DNA of 64,000 nucleotides, from positions 1 to 64,000 of IMG/VR virus record IMGVR_UViG_3300042453_002790; one strand, written 5' to 3'. The DNA is from a virus. Under the pieces are notes generated by a model. The model was not told the origin of the DNA and made no database searches. It was given only the letters and a program-made list of their open reading frames with translations. Both the position numbers and the translations under genes were made by a program. How positions within the stretch are numbered: position 1 is the first letter of the stretch; every line of letters begins with the position of its first letter. Of the stretch, positions 48,901 to 56,575 are shown in pieces.

Positions 48901-51900
48901 CTAGTTGGAATAAATTGGTTTACCGACGTAGTGGTTCCAAGCCCTACTGTAGTAATAACTGAACCCGTACTACCAATTCCTATAGAAATCTTTGGATCGA
49001 AGAATGTAGTATAATTTTCTAATGTTATGTCCTTTACTTCTCCTGTAGGAATCTTAAATTCCCTCGGTAGTAAAACTGCGTTATCTACTCCAACTGTATG
49101 AATTCCAGTATTTTGAAGTCGATTTACATAAAAACCAGATCTTCTTGGATCAATACCAGTAATTAATAGGACTTCCGATCCTATGCCTACAAAATCATTA
49201 ACTTTAAATCCACTGATATCTTTTAACATTATGAACGTAGATACACCAGTTACACCTACGCTGTCAATATCCGCCATTAATTCGGATTCTTTTTCTGCAA
49301 CTTTGACAAATTTAATACCTTCAAATTTTGATGAAGTAATTGTGGATATTCCACTAATCAAAACTGGTTGATCATTTTTAATTCCGTGTGGGGCAGTTGC
49401 TGTTATTACAGTATCAGGTACTTTTACAAATAATTCTACATTTTCTATTAAATCTTCAGATAAAGTAAAGGATTCAATTTCTCTACCCTCTAATTCACTT
49501 ACAACAATATTTGATTGTATGCCATCAGTATTTGATATGTCTACGTCTACTGGATCATTTATTTTATAATTATCTCCAGCAGAAAATATAGATACGTCTT
49601 CTATTTTACCAGAATTTATTGAGGTTACTGAGAATTCTTGTTTATATTCATCTAATACGGTATCAATTAAATCATATGAGGAATTAGCTCTGTTTAGATA
49701 ATATGGCCCAACATTTCTACTTAAATTTGTAGTAAAAACATTAGAATTTTGATTATATGAAGGTAAGAAATTTTCGGATATTGGATTGTTATAGAAATAA
49801 GGTCCAATTAGATATGGGTATCTTGGAACGGACTGGTTTGATGCACTAACTTCTATTGTAGAGAAATATGCATAAACACCATTAGGATATTCTGGAGTTA
49901 TTGCAAATCTTCCATTATGTTGATCCAAATCACCAGATCCATCATATACATAGTCATTAATAAAAAATCCAGCCTCAAATAAAGGTGGTCTCTTTCCACT
50001 AGTCAAATCAATATCCAAAACATAACCAGGATTCATTCTTCTTATAAAACCACCAGTAGTAGTGTCATATGCATAAGGACCATAAATTGGGTTTCCATCA
50101 TATGCATATCCCAAAATTGGGGAATGATTTAATATTCCAGTATTTTCTTTGTTATCTTCAGTAAAGTTATCGGATAGTTGATATCTTAATTTTTTGGGTA
50201 CATAGAAAGTAATGAATTGAAGTTCGAGTTCTGGATTCTTACTTGCATGAAGTATACCATCATCATCAGGAGAAATAATATTTTTACTCTTTACAACCTG
50301 ATTTATTTTCCATTCAGTTACATTTGTAAGGAACTTAGCATTTCTTCCTCTATTTTTTAATGTTAAAATTGTATTTGCAGTTTCATATCCAACCCCACCA
50401 AAAACAATATTAACAGCAGCTAATCTACCATCCTCAACAATTGGTTCTAGTTGTGCGTATTTACCTTCACCAGAAACTACTATTTCCGAATTTTTTCTAA
50501 ATCCTCTACCCCTGTTTATGATTTGTACATCAACTATTGATCCATCAATAATAATTGGTTTTAAAATAGCTTCAGAAGTTATACTTGAAATACCAACATC
50601 AGGTCTTCTATGATAATTAACAATATTAGTACAACCATACCCTATACCACCATCTTCAAGATAAACATCTTCAATTGACCCCAATACAATAGGGTTTAAC
50701 TCAGGTGTTATTATTGTAGTGGATCCTACAGCAGATTTTGATTCTATTTTTATTTCAATCGGAGGATATGAAATAGTATGAGTTCCAATTCCTAGTGAAT
50801 TTAATTTAACAAATTTATTTTTAATATAGTTTTCATCATTTAAACTAGTACTAAATCCAGCATCATAGAGCCTAAATTTGTTAACATCAATTATTCCAAC
50901 TTTATAATATACTGAAGATGTAAGTCCACTTATTGGAGTGTTGGAGTAATTATATGTGACATATTCTCCATCAGAGAATCCATGATTTTTTGCAAAAATG
51001 TATGAATCGAATGTATTAATACCAGAAGTTCTATTATCTCCAGAAAGTATAGAAGGAACTTTTACTCTTCTATTTGAATACCCTTCTCCTGGATTTTTAA
51101 CATAAATTTTGGTAAAAGTATTTTTATTCTTTAAAGTTGTTATAAAGTGAAATCCAGAAGAAACTCCAACTATATCAATTTCATTTATTTTTTGAAGGGC
51201 ATCAGTTTTATTATTGAATAATTTAATTTTGTTATCTGTTAAAATACCAACAAAATATATTGAATTGTCTACAATACCTGGAATATTGTTATTTTTATTC
51301 GAGTCATATACAATCTCCTCTCCATCTTCAAATGGAATAGAGTTCAAAAACTGTATAGTATTGTCTGCTGTAGATACATTTAGGTCCGCTTTAAATCCTG
51401 CAGAAACTCTAGTAGTTACGAAATTAGATTCCAATATACATCCTTTACCATTACCACCAACAATGGTAATTTTTGGTTTTTCTTGATATCCATAACCAGC
51501 ATTTAATATTTTAACTTCTCTAATACTACCAGAAATATTTAAGTGCGCCTTAACTCCAGATCCACTTACATCTTTTACATCCAAAGAAGGTACATCAATT
51601 ACATCATAATCTTCTCCAGAATTGGTGACATCGATAGAAGATATGGATCCATAGTAAATATTTTCATCAAATAATGTTGGAGATAGTATCTCAACCCCAT
51701 TTATCAACATACCAAGTTCTCTATTGAACGTGGTTCTTTTATTTAAGTCATCAAATAATACCTTTGTTTTATTAAAAGGGAATTTCTTTAGTAATTTTTG
51801 GTGAGTTAAAGTTTTATTCTCATATCCCGATTTAAATATAACATCATTAGTTACTGGGGAACTAACTTGAATATATTTTTTTGAGAAAATATCAGATTTA

Positions 51901-53795
51901 CTATATGATAATTTTAATTTAGTACTATCTATCCTAGTAATGTAGTAAAGTCCAGTTGTTACTCCTGAAGATGCTTCTGGTTGATAATAAATTAATTCTC
52001 CACTTAAGAAATTATGGTTCTGGACATTAAACGTATCTGTTACAGCTACTCCTACGTCTGTTGATACAGTTATTTTATTATCTGTTGAGAATATAGTATA
52101 GTTAGGTAATCCCGATGAAGTTACATAGAAATACTCTTCCGATGTATCAATATACGTATTTTGAACTCCAGAAGGTATAGAATCAAGATTATCAAAATAA
52201 TTATTATAATGATTGGATTTATAAATCTTTTTCTTTATTGATGTAGATCCAAGAACATTAAAAGATCCTGGATTAATTATTTGGACTAAAACTGTTGAAC
52301 TATACTTTTTGATTACATCTGAAACGGAATATTCAATAGAAACAATATTAGCTTCTACAGTTTCCCCAAGAGAATTCTGCAATAAAATTACTTCACCAGT
52401 GTAAAAATAAATTTTATCAAATAAGTTAATTCTATACTTAGTAGAATTAACTTGAGATATTGTCCTAATGTTATGATTGGTTGGTAGATTATAAATCCAA
52501 CTATTAAATTCATACCTATCAAATAGATCCTTACCAAAACCGGATAGGGAAATGGTATCTCCGACTCTTAAGTTTGATGTTTTGGAAAAATCAATGTTAT
52601 CAATAACATTAACAACTCTAAATTCTACTTTGGAAGTATTACCTACTCCAATATAACTAAAAGCAAATTTTTCTTCAATTAGGTCTAAACCAAAATCCAG
52701 AGGTTTAGTTACATTCGTAACTCCGGTAAATTGGTTAATAGTTTTTCCATTATAATTAATTGTTATAAAGTCAGAATTTTGCGGTTTTACTAAGATTGAT
52801 CCAGAATTAGCAAATCCCACCGTAGAATCTACAAGGATAGTATCACTATTTGGATTTACACTTTCCAATATTCTAGTTTTACCCGACGCTTGAAAACTTC
52901 CACTAAATGAAGTACTGTCCAAAGAAATTTCATAGAAATCTTTGTCAGCTACTGGTCTATATTCAACGTTAAAAATAGAAGCACTTACTGTTCCAATTCC
53001 CGGTATATCCTGGAATAAGAAATTACCTTTGATATCTATAGGATTTCCACCAGAAATTTTTTCTACAAGAATATTTTTGGTTATGAAATAAGAATTTGAT
53101 GATGGAGATAATGTAAAATCTTGGGGTTTTATAATTTCAATATCAGATCCATACAAGATCTTAAATAAAAGTTTGTATGATTGATCAGTTCCTTTAGAAG
53201 AATATAGATCTTTAATTTTATATGATATATTTTCTATAGATATATTTTCAGAAAAGTTTCTTGACTCAAATCCTGGCAAAAACTCATATTTAAATCTTTC
53301 GAAAAACTTATTTAAAAATAAATTACTTAAATTATGAACTACATCTCCACTAGAATGTTCCGAAGCTTGAGTAGAGGAAAATACTACAAATTCTGGGTTA
53401 TCTAATGATTCTAAATTTTCAATTCCACTGAATCCTCTGATACAATTTTCAAACGAAGTATCAGTTTTTGAAAGATATGTGATAATCTCATCATTTATTT
53501 TTAATAATCCGTAAGAATCCGGCCAACCTTTGGTGGAGGTTACAGTTATTGTCTGATCAAAACTTAAAAGGTCAGAAGTTAAAGTAGTTTCTGCAATTAA
53601 ATCAATATTATTAAATTTTTTAGAATTTTTGTATTGACTTATATTGGATATGATGTCAATAGAACCAGATTGATGTTCCAGTGATTTATAATATTGATCG
53701 AGAAACTCCACAAGAAGAGGTGACTCTACTGTTAAAAATTCTGGAATTTGGGATTCTATGATAGAACCAATTTTTACTCTTTTAATTTCTGACAT
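39990..53795 (-). CDS. 4601-aa giant protein in the gp7 baseplate position
   Basis: The N-terminus (MSEIKRVKIGSIIESQIPEF, QYYKSLEHQSGSIDIISNIS, TDQSYKLLFKILYGSDIEII) matches cyanophage baseplate-wedge proteins; T4 gp7 has only 1032 aa. Position between gp6 and gp8 supports a gp7 role. Added modules: an RG-type beta domain (about 70-120), GxGY units (for example about 840, 3630, 4360), a YHYH-like domain (about 1215-1315: GYAYDGNPIYGPYAYD, then GVYAYFSTIE), three CxRDxGYxVD repeats (about 2573, 2748, 2882), and a probable beta-propeller (about 4030-4280, repeated VAVGxxGxI). Most of the length is probably exposed decoration. A single uninterrupted frame of 13.8 kb. Confidence 0.85.
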   Translation of the reverse strand: MSEIKRVKIGSIIESQIPEFLTVESPLLVEFLDQYYKSLEHQSGSIDIISNISQYKNSKKFNNIDLIAETTLTSDLLSFDQTITVTSTKGWPDSYGLLKINDEIITYLSKTDTSFENCIRGFSGIENLESLDNPEFVVFSSTQASEHSSGDVVHNLSNLFLNKFFERFKYEFLPGFESRNFSENISIENISYKIKDLYSSKGTDQSYKLLFKILYGSDIEIIKPQDFTLSPSSNSYFITKNILVEKISGGNPIDIKGNFLFQDIPGIGTVSASIFNVEYRPVADKDFYEISLDSTSFSGSFQASGKTRILESVNPNSDTILVDSTVGFANSGSILVKPQNSDFITINYNGKTINQFTGVTNVTKPLDFGLDLIEEKFAFSYIGVGNTSKVEFRVVNVIDNIDFSKTSNLRVGDTISLSGFGKDLFDRYEFNSWIYNLPTNHNIRTISQVNSTKYRINLFDKIYFYTGEVILLQNSLGETVEANIVSIEYSVSDVIKKYSSTVLVQIINPGSFNVLGSTSIKKKIYKSNHYNNYFDNLDSIPSGVQNTYIDTSEEYFYVTSSGLPNYTIFSTDNKITVSTDVGVAVTDTFNVQNHNFLSGELIYYQPEASSGVTTGLYYITRIDSTKLKLSYSKSDIFSKKYIQVSSPVTNDVIFKSGYENKTLTHQKLLKKFPFNKTKVLFDDLNKRTTFNRELGMLINGVEILSPTLFDENIYYGSISSIDVTNSGEDYDVIDVPSLDVKDVSGSGVKAHLNISGSIREVKILNAGYGYQEKPKITIVGGNGKGCILESNFVTTRVSAGFKADLNVSTADNTIQFLNSIPFEDGEEIVYDSNKNNNIPGIVDNSIYFVGILTDNKIKLFNNKTDALQKINEIDIVGVSSGFHFITTLKNKNTFTKIYVKNPGEGYSNRRVKVPSILSGDNRTSGINTFDSYIFAKNHGFSDGEYVTYNYSNTPISGLTSSVYYKVGIIDVNKFRLYDAGFSTSLNDENYIKNKFVKLNSLGIGTHTISYPPIEIKIESKSAVGSTTIITPELNPIVLGSIEDVYLEDGGIGYGCTNIVNYHRRPDVGISSITSEAILKPIIIDGSIVDVQIINRGRGFRKNSEIVVSGEGKYAQLEPIVEDGRLAAVNIVFGGVGYETANTILTLKNRGRNAKFLTNVTEWKINQVVKSKNIISPDDDGILHASKNPELELQFITFYVPKKLRYQLSDNFTEDNKENTGILNHSPILGYAYDGNPIYGPYAYDTTTGGFIRRMNPGYVLDIDLTSGKRPPLFEAGFFINDYVYDGSGDLDQHNGRFAITPEYPNGVYAYFSTIEVSASNQSVPRYPYLIGPYFYNNPISENFLPSYNQNSNVFTTNLSRNVGPYYLNRANSSYDLIDTVLDEYKQEFSVTSINSGKIEDVSIFSAGDNYKINDPVDVDISNTDGIQSNIVVSELEGREIESFTLSEDLIENVELFVKVPDTVITATAPHGIKNDQPVLISGISTITSSKFEGIKFVKVAEKESELMADIDSVGVTGVSTFIMLKDISGFKVNDFVGIGSEVLLITGIDPRRSGFYVNRLQNTGIHTVGVDNAVLLPREFKIPTGEVKDITLENYTTFFDPKISIGIGSTGSVITTVGLGTTTSVNQFIPTRSIYLPGHKFFTGQPLLYNSGSSGVGGTSLYVNNVGSAVSIKLHDNQVVYAVNLGKDYIGLSTIGFTSSTGIGTNLNSVEFWDQTKSYGVIGAAHSLTTLNQKITGNVQKILGIVTTTSNHNLNVGDIIKFNVSTDYNEVVKVIFDPVNRKVLMREVEFSDTDVILSKSSIDISSYTGNIETGDKVVYVSQFPINGLTNYGVYYVSKTDLNSIQLCKYRSDIEESNFITFSSIGGSTHKLYFVNPQISCIRTTKIEFDLSDPSLSNLDLQFYYDVNFVERINERTGFFVTREGIAGSPDAKVILDLSSQFFPIYYNLFTKGSSDESKNQISTDFDVISNNKISIINHQLNTTFVVNTVPDDRTFTFYNDKKLTSIERQILVQSLTNFSYKTTSTSALGPISKLKINFPGRGYKKLPNVREVRSVSGTNAVVKLTSPTIGRVESFDRVKDGFDYPTDPTLSPSLSVPTIIGVKNIRTIDYVGIVTGGRRYNSPPKLVVKDDTNGIELSANISGGSITSVDIITNSTSISSPFEIIPIYNSNGYEIDTISFVGDLVTLELSNIAGLNPFLPIGYGKTEYIYPFKIGDKIFIENCRLTDATSDQANFNSSSYNYTFFDVVGVNTVNNTVTYDMSGISTGSFGTYNDEFNLGVVINKNDMPVFEMILKDDVSYKSNERVSSPRFSGVVMENGWDNDLNQMRLKNVSGEVTVGAKIFGETSKISGTIEYFDVFNLPATLGVSRDKTSSIDFSSGILNDYSQRISDNFYYQKFSYSIKGNIPYNVWRESVRSILHPSGFKEFSDLEILTKPTLNEVNLGIAKSSDMKPRLSTSDSFTFINVDEVISLNTKKNFARVYEEDLLEDGSIQDVFFEEGIDLSSYILNKTNKVISVDDISDQFNGTSEQELRGRFADASDLLDLNREFIQEEVVSFVEFNYPNIGLSTTYNRDKCKRDVGFIVDAISHDIKYNSNNKSVESGVYYWDAGVSYVTNETEETLFAYNYVKFLSQYIINNQSPPTLYQSSVDQEFNFNLIPDPTNPNSNRYKDSRNLILANKKEILDKSLASVAIGFSDFYFPGDTQTNSRSRYYDGYRLIQQNRQEIVDTAWANTLSVYPGISTTISKCKRDLGYFVDAVSTDIFTGGNKYSREFTLQYFNNGSPISNGLVGEEAESIFAFCQARDLMRSAVRNGLTIKDLTITAGQPTYGIGTTVGITSVAACTDVQLNIVNLVGIITSVISLGTTTLLPVVNVGSYTTGGNKCYRDLGYIVDSVAQDLAYGTNQHIIYSTKKYFTGAGAALTTGLLGEESESIYAFESAKNYIKKAITNQLNVKDLTITADPLTGFNTDPLSCADVQSNVDTLVGILTVAIGSSSLSGIPTENYGTTDCSDVRSAIGNYVGIITTIIGLGTDFAPIITYPSLTRGGSVVGLTTFKLKNKGTSLFKHQFNGNSVNIINDTITIQNHNFQSGQELIYTYGGGTPIGIGSTSYASGELDTLIQVNEFDGTAIFENGYNVAITTSISGTVPNGIPFDIVVYSQVIGVNTTGFGTDAEFDATISYDSLGVYLDSTLVLRKGGKGYNIGEQVSISGTYFGGTSPTNDLSFIVSKTGPTVIQSEANQSYLSVPSSDLSGATFDISRNNDGEIEYVKVLNGGSGYDSNSVISIAGTYIGGSSSIDDLSFKPLELGTKNLPRSVFVFKLNDNQFKLSGFSTSVFFNLTDIGTATHYLEYKDPNASIIVTVDGIIQKALSRKSLSVSFASSVSTASTTILDISSGISSLSINDIINIDDELVSIRNIGITSSNQIEVIRGYFGSVASSHTIGAAATVLNGDFNVVGDVIYFDTAPYGKIGPVGLETGSIFSARAFSRKFDPSVTIDKNILLDDISLSFTGIAATEFTAKSQGQTTNVLFNDVNSITEINNNPIVLINNVFQSPTSDYTVDGSGVNVLRFLSGTPNSGKISKVGVSSSFGYSPRIGAAVTVVVSAAGTISNIIVTGGGSGYRNAPVISIASTIGTGASITATVSAAGTISGFTIVNAGSGYTSTSLPEVRIGIPTGYSNLSLGYTGGTSGVGQNAKLTVEVGMGSSIISYKFDQPGVGYKVGDKLSPIGIPTNTGVIFEPFVITVEEIETDSFSGFYPGQFIQFDDISQFFNGFRRKFTLSTTLNGVRQIVGLKVPDGTDLDLTNNIFIYLNDVLQVPNVSYTFSGTRVTFTEPPKSGSKCDILYYRGSSVDVELIDPPKTIKPGDKITIQENPRDLFDISQFDRVVKKITSSDQLETFNYYSVGIITDSTRVRPLTWEKQLSDTVISGSLYSKARPSLKSNIRPFATVIKKIQPDDASIYVDNAYPLFNDVDSLSEDIRDLVILENKTIEPCLVESVVSTSSTISSINIIDGGIGYANTQSPKVIISETFISKKDPIFNWTGGVGLTTTYDLKSIKYKDKFVSVGSSSVYVTSFDGINWEVGTVGFGQSSDFNSIEVVGIGTSNLLVSVGTLGKIIKATDFGTTISSWVEIPLLEDITVPGFGVVNRVGSSYTGTFNQIAYSSVVDSWVAVGAGGSIFVGAGIVTDSFVNRYSETLSDLNSVSFGAEYFVAVGNDGVIRTSNNGTIWEFVTSPVSSNLNKVIYADGKFVAVGDSGVVLQSINRNLYTIVSNNLGSQNIENIYYNYGFYVITTSTGEIYYSFDLSNWIYRSTLQSKFINDVIFVDSVGTDGRYIAVGSGGTAIHAEPIFNRATAVSSVTGGIVTSIQVDNPGFGYDINNPPPVIVEFDTYKTELIRSFKVLGDHGILVGVQTYITGTPGIGTTSPKISFVLKSEQYDNSTLGVGYSALNAYGITYSQLSKGDYFVITDSNVETLHNLVGISTALGGMSNYPNSIVGVATQFLDGVYLVEDVTSPSLGIVTVTCNVAPKSPTENYVQVFPRGENDTGINTNGYYGRYSWAKIYDYQNRVLDNPQSFDVFVDNGITGMSSSPKVLRTRSVVSQ

Positions 53796-53796
53796 T

Positions 53797-55671
53797 TTAT
53801 CTTGTATACTTTCCGTTTAGATAACTAGATGTAGTGACATATTGTGTTGCAGAAGAATTTTCACCAGAGCTTACAACATCTTCTACAATATTTACCACAG
53901 AATTTTTAACGTCTAATTGCAAGTATAGATCTTGAAGACCTATAATATCATTGGAATCTGGAATTGCTTGAACTTCGATAAATCCATTATTTAAAACAGA
54001 ACCAGTTATATTGACAACATCTAATCTAATTTCACCTCTAATATAATCAACAGTTCCAGCATTATTTTTAATAATAACAGGTAAATTATTTTCCAATTTA
54101 AAGAAAAATATAATTCCTGTGTTTTTATTTGATGAAGTTGGAGAATCCGACATATAAAGAACATCAGTTATTCCATTGATAAAGAATCCTGTAGATTTTA
54201 TGGAATACCCACCATCTCTAGTATGTATTCGATTTCCAAAACAAAGTTCATAAGTTGCAAAAGTGTTTATTTCGGGATTTAAGTCCCTTCTCATTTTAAC
54301 TTTTGTTATATTAGAAGTAACTGATTTATCGCAATCGTCAATTAATCCAACTACTTTACTGTATTTAAATCTACCACCAAAGCTGTTTACATCCTTTGAG
54401 TTGGAATATTCAGTTAAAGTGTCAATTACTTTAGTTTTTACTATTTCTGGATTACTTAGTAAATTTGCATTATAGTAAACTGAGGTATCTAATTCAATAT
54501 AAAGATATGATAAATCTATAATTTCGGGTCTAATTCCGGCTATAGAATATTTTTTAATAGTATTTAAAATGGTCTGTTTTGTAATTTCAGACAAGAAAGT
54601 TCCGTTTCTAGGTTTTATGGAGATAAAAACTTTTCCATATTCTGGTGGTTCTAGTTCATCTCCACCATAAGCATTCACAGATTCTACGTTTGGATAGATA
54701 TATGGAACTAATGCCTTGTAATCATTTGAAGTTACAGCACGATACTGAGAGGCGTATACTTTTGGAGAGAAGTATTTAATGGAATCTATGGATTCAATTT
54801 CATCACCACTTTCAGATTTCGACTGAGTTATCAACAGAGAAATTCCAGATGTAACATCAAATAAATTATTATCTTTTAATCTACCAGAAAATGTAAAGTT
54901 TGAAGCTCCATTACCAGAAGAACCATTTGTAACAATATAACTGACTTCTATAGTGCTACCATTTTCTGGTTTTTTACCTATTATATTATCTCCAAATCTA
55001 ATTTCATATTTTGCATCATCTACTTCTTGAATCAAGAATATTCTTGAATCTTTACCAACATCCAATATACTATCATAAGCAGAATAAACTTCTGTTACCT
55101 GATTTGTAACTTTAACTCTAATAGAAGTTGTATCAATATTAATGTTAGGTAATATAAATCTTTGATTTGTTTGCGATTGATCTACTGTAAATGTACTTGT
55201 GAGAAATATTCCTTCATAGATGGGCAAATTATCAAAAATAGCTATGCCATCTGTGTTAACAGGTGTTGTGATATCTTCGGGAATTGAAAAAATATAATTA
55301 CCATTTGATACTGCACCAAGAGCAACTTGACCGGCCAGTAACTTTACAGTTCGAGCATCAGTTTGACTCATATCGACTGTAAAACTAACATTTGCTCTAG
55401 CAGATCTTTTTGATCTTGGCAAATAACCAATATTTCTAGCGAGTGATACTACATTTTCCCTGAGTGTTGCACTCTCCAAAAATATTTCATTAACTGCCAT
55501 ATTGGTATTATAGGCAGTTATGTAGCTATTGTAAGCTAATAAATCTATTAAAACTGAAAAATTAGACCCCTCAAAATCAAAATCTGTAAAATTTTGATTT
55601 GCACGCAAATAATCCTTGATCTGAGTCCTTAGATCACTGAAGTCTAAATTTGTAAATTGATTAAATGACAT
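53797..55671 (-). CDS. gp6: Baseplate wedge gp6
   Basis: A 624-aa protein, near T4 gp6 (660 aa). The N-terminal signature is clear: NFTDFDFEGSNFSVLIDLLA, YNTNMAVNEIFLESATLREN, VVSLARNIGYLPRSKRSARA. The middle carries the dimerisation/beta region with IRFGDNIIGKKPENGS and TSNDYKALVPYIYPNVESVN. gp6 forms the inner ring of the baseplate that triggers sheath contraction. It starts on the last base of the gp25 stop and ends one base before the giant gene: a tightly coupled wedge operon. Confidence 0.94.
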   Translation of the reverse strand: MSFNQFTNLDFSDLRTQIKDYLRANQNFTDFDFEGSNFSVLIDLLAYNSYITAYNTNMAVNEIFLESATLRENVVSLARNIGYLPRSKRSARANVSFTVDMSQTDARTVKLLAGQVALGAVSNGNYIFSIPEDITTPVNTDGIAIFDNLPIYEGIFLTSTFTVDQSQTNQRFILPNINIDTTSIRVKVTNQVTEVYSAYDSILDVGKDSRIFLIQEVDDAKYEIRFGDNIIGKKPENGSTIEVSYIVTNGSSGNGASNFTFSGRLKDNNLFDVTSGISLLITQSKSESGDEIESIDSIKYFSPKVYASQYRAVTSNDYKALVPYIYPNVESVNAYGGDELEPPEYGKVFISIKPRNGTFLSEITKQTILNTIKKYSIAGIRPEIIDLSYLYIELDTSVYYNANLLSNPEIVKTKVIDTLTEYSNSKDVNSFGGRFKYSKVVGLIDDCDKSVTSNITKVKMRRDLNPEINTFATYELCFGNRIHTRDGGYSIKSTGFFINGITDVLYMSDSPTSSNKNTGIIFFFKLENNLPVIIKNNAGTVDYIRGEIRLDVVNITGSVLNNGFIEVQAIPDSNDIIGLQDLYLQLDVKNSVVNIVEDVVSSGENSSATQYVTTSSYLNGKYTR

Positions 55672-56069
55672 TAGACTCTAGTAGGTTGTAGTATAAAATC
55701 TACCGTTTGAGGTGGAACAGGAAGTCCAATAACATTATATGCAATTCTTACATTGAGTTCATTAGAATCTTCTGGATATGTTACCAAAACTGAAGATAAA
55801 GAAATTCTCGGTTCAAAATTTTTCAAAAGAGTTCTAATATCCAACTCCAAAGAATAAGATATTTCCGGAGTTTGCAATTCAAACATAGAATCTTCAATTT
55901 TTGATCCTATTAATGAATTAAAAAATCTTTCTCCAATTCTAGTTCTAACTAGATTAACAATGGATTTCTTAATTGCATCAGAATCATTAATTGTAAGGAT
56001 ATCATTAGTTACAGGATTCCTCACAAAAGAGAGACTTATGTCTTTAAATTTGCGAGAAATCCTAGTCAT
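55671..56069 (-). CDS. gp25: Baseplate wedge gp25
   Basis: A 132-aa protein, the same length as T4 gp25. Family features: DISLSFVRNPVTNDIL, DADAIK-like NDSDAIKKSIVNLVRTRIGE, RFFNSLIGSKIEDSMFEL, and the EPRISLSSVLV segment that contains the conserved core strand. The T4 gp25-like (gpW/gp25) domain binds gp6 and gp53 and connects wedge to hub and sheath. An AATAAATA late octamer lies 15 nt before its ATG. First gene of the wedge operon in this window. Confidence 0.93.
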   Translation of the reverse strand: MTRISRKFKDISLSFVRNPVTNDILTINDSDAIKKSIVNLVRTRIGERFFNSLIGSKIEDSMFELQTPEISYSLELDIRTLLKNFEPRISLSSVLVTYPEDSNELNVRIAYNVIGLPVPPQTVDFILQPTRV

Positions 56070-56084
56070 TACTCAAACTAAGGG

Positions 56085-56092
56085 TATTTATT
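56085..56092 (-). promoter_or_regulatory. Late promoter AATAAATA for the wedge operon
   Basis: AATAAATA on the minus strand, 15 nt upstream of ATG 56069, the first of gp25-gp6-giant-gp8. First base differs from the T4 consensus. Confidence 0.6.
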
Positions 56093-56109
56093 ATATGTAT
56101 AAGACATTT

Positions 56110-56349
56110 TTACCACTTTTTTCCATAGGTTGGCTCTGTTCCATAATCCCAATCATCGTAATCTTCATCATTACGAATCTTCTCATGCAATTCAGTTTGT
56201 TTTTTTAGATCATGATGTGGTGCAAGATCGTGCATAACCTCTTGAATGACATGTTTTGATGGAGTGACTCCATAATCGGTGATCAAAGATGTGGTTCCCC
56301 ACATTCTTCTCATGTATTCAGCGTCTCTATCTACTGGTAGGTTTGACAT
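56110..56349 (-). CDS. Small acidic hypothetical protein, 79 aa
   Basis: Begins MSNLPVDRDAEYMRRMWGTT; contains VIQEVMHDLAPHHDLKKQTE and an acidic Asp/Tyr tail ending YGKKW. No known domain. An AGGAGC ribosome site sits 6 nt before the ATG. Between its neighbour and itself lie two hairpins (see the terminator entry). A late, baseplate-adjacent gene of unknown role. Confidence 0.72.
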   Translation of the reverse strand: MSNLPVDRDAEYMRRMWGTTSLITDYGVTPSKHVIQEVMHDLAPHHDLKKQTELHEKIRNDEDYDDWDYGTEPTYGKKW

Positions 56350-56361
56350 TTTTAGCTCCTG

Positions 56362-56406
56362 ATTAAAAAATCAGAACTTTTTACGGGGTTGCTATCCCGA
56401 AAAGTC
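56362..56406 (-). terminator. Hairpins between the 56-aa and 79-aa genes
   Basis: Minus strand: ACTTTTTCGGG ... CCCG(T)AAAAAGT, a stem of about 11 bp with one bulge, followed by a second 6-bp stem-loop CTGATT-TTTT-AATCAG. The first stem begins at the stop of the upstream gene. Resembles a terminator or RNA-processing site; the U-run is in the second loop, so the type is uncertain. Confidence 0.5.
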
Positions 56407-56575
56407 AACCTTCTTCCTTAAGTTTATTTGCGTAATCATCCATAGACATCTGTTTCAAATGAGGCATGTAATTTACTGCAATATTATACAATTCTTTTTC
56501 AACATCATAGAGGTATTTTTCAGAAACACCATCACTACCCTTTTTGTGAGTGTCTGGTTTATTGTTCAGATCCAT
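56405..56575 (-). CDS. Small hypothetical protein, 56 aa
   Basis: ATG at 56575, in-frame stop within the hairpin start (the 3' end may be off by one base in my count). The protein begins MDLNNKPDTHKKGSDGVSEK and ends DDYANKLKEEG; helical and charged. AGGAGGA ribosome site upstream; the start lies inside the 3' end of the 161-aa gene. No recognised domain. Confidence 0.6.
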   Translation of the reverse strand: MDLNNKPDTHKKGSDGVSEKYLYDVEKELYNIAVNYMPHLKQMSMDDYANKLKEEG

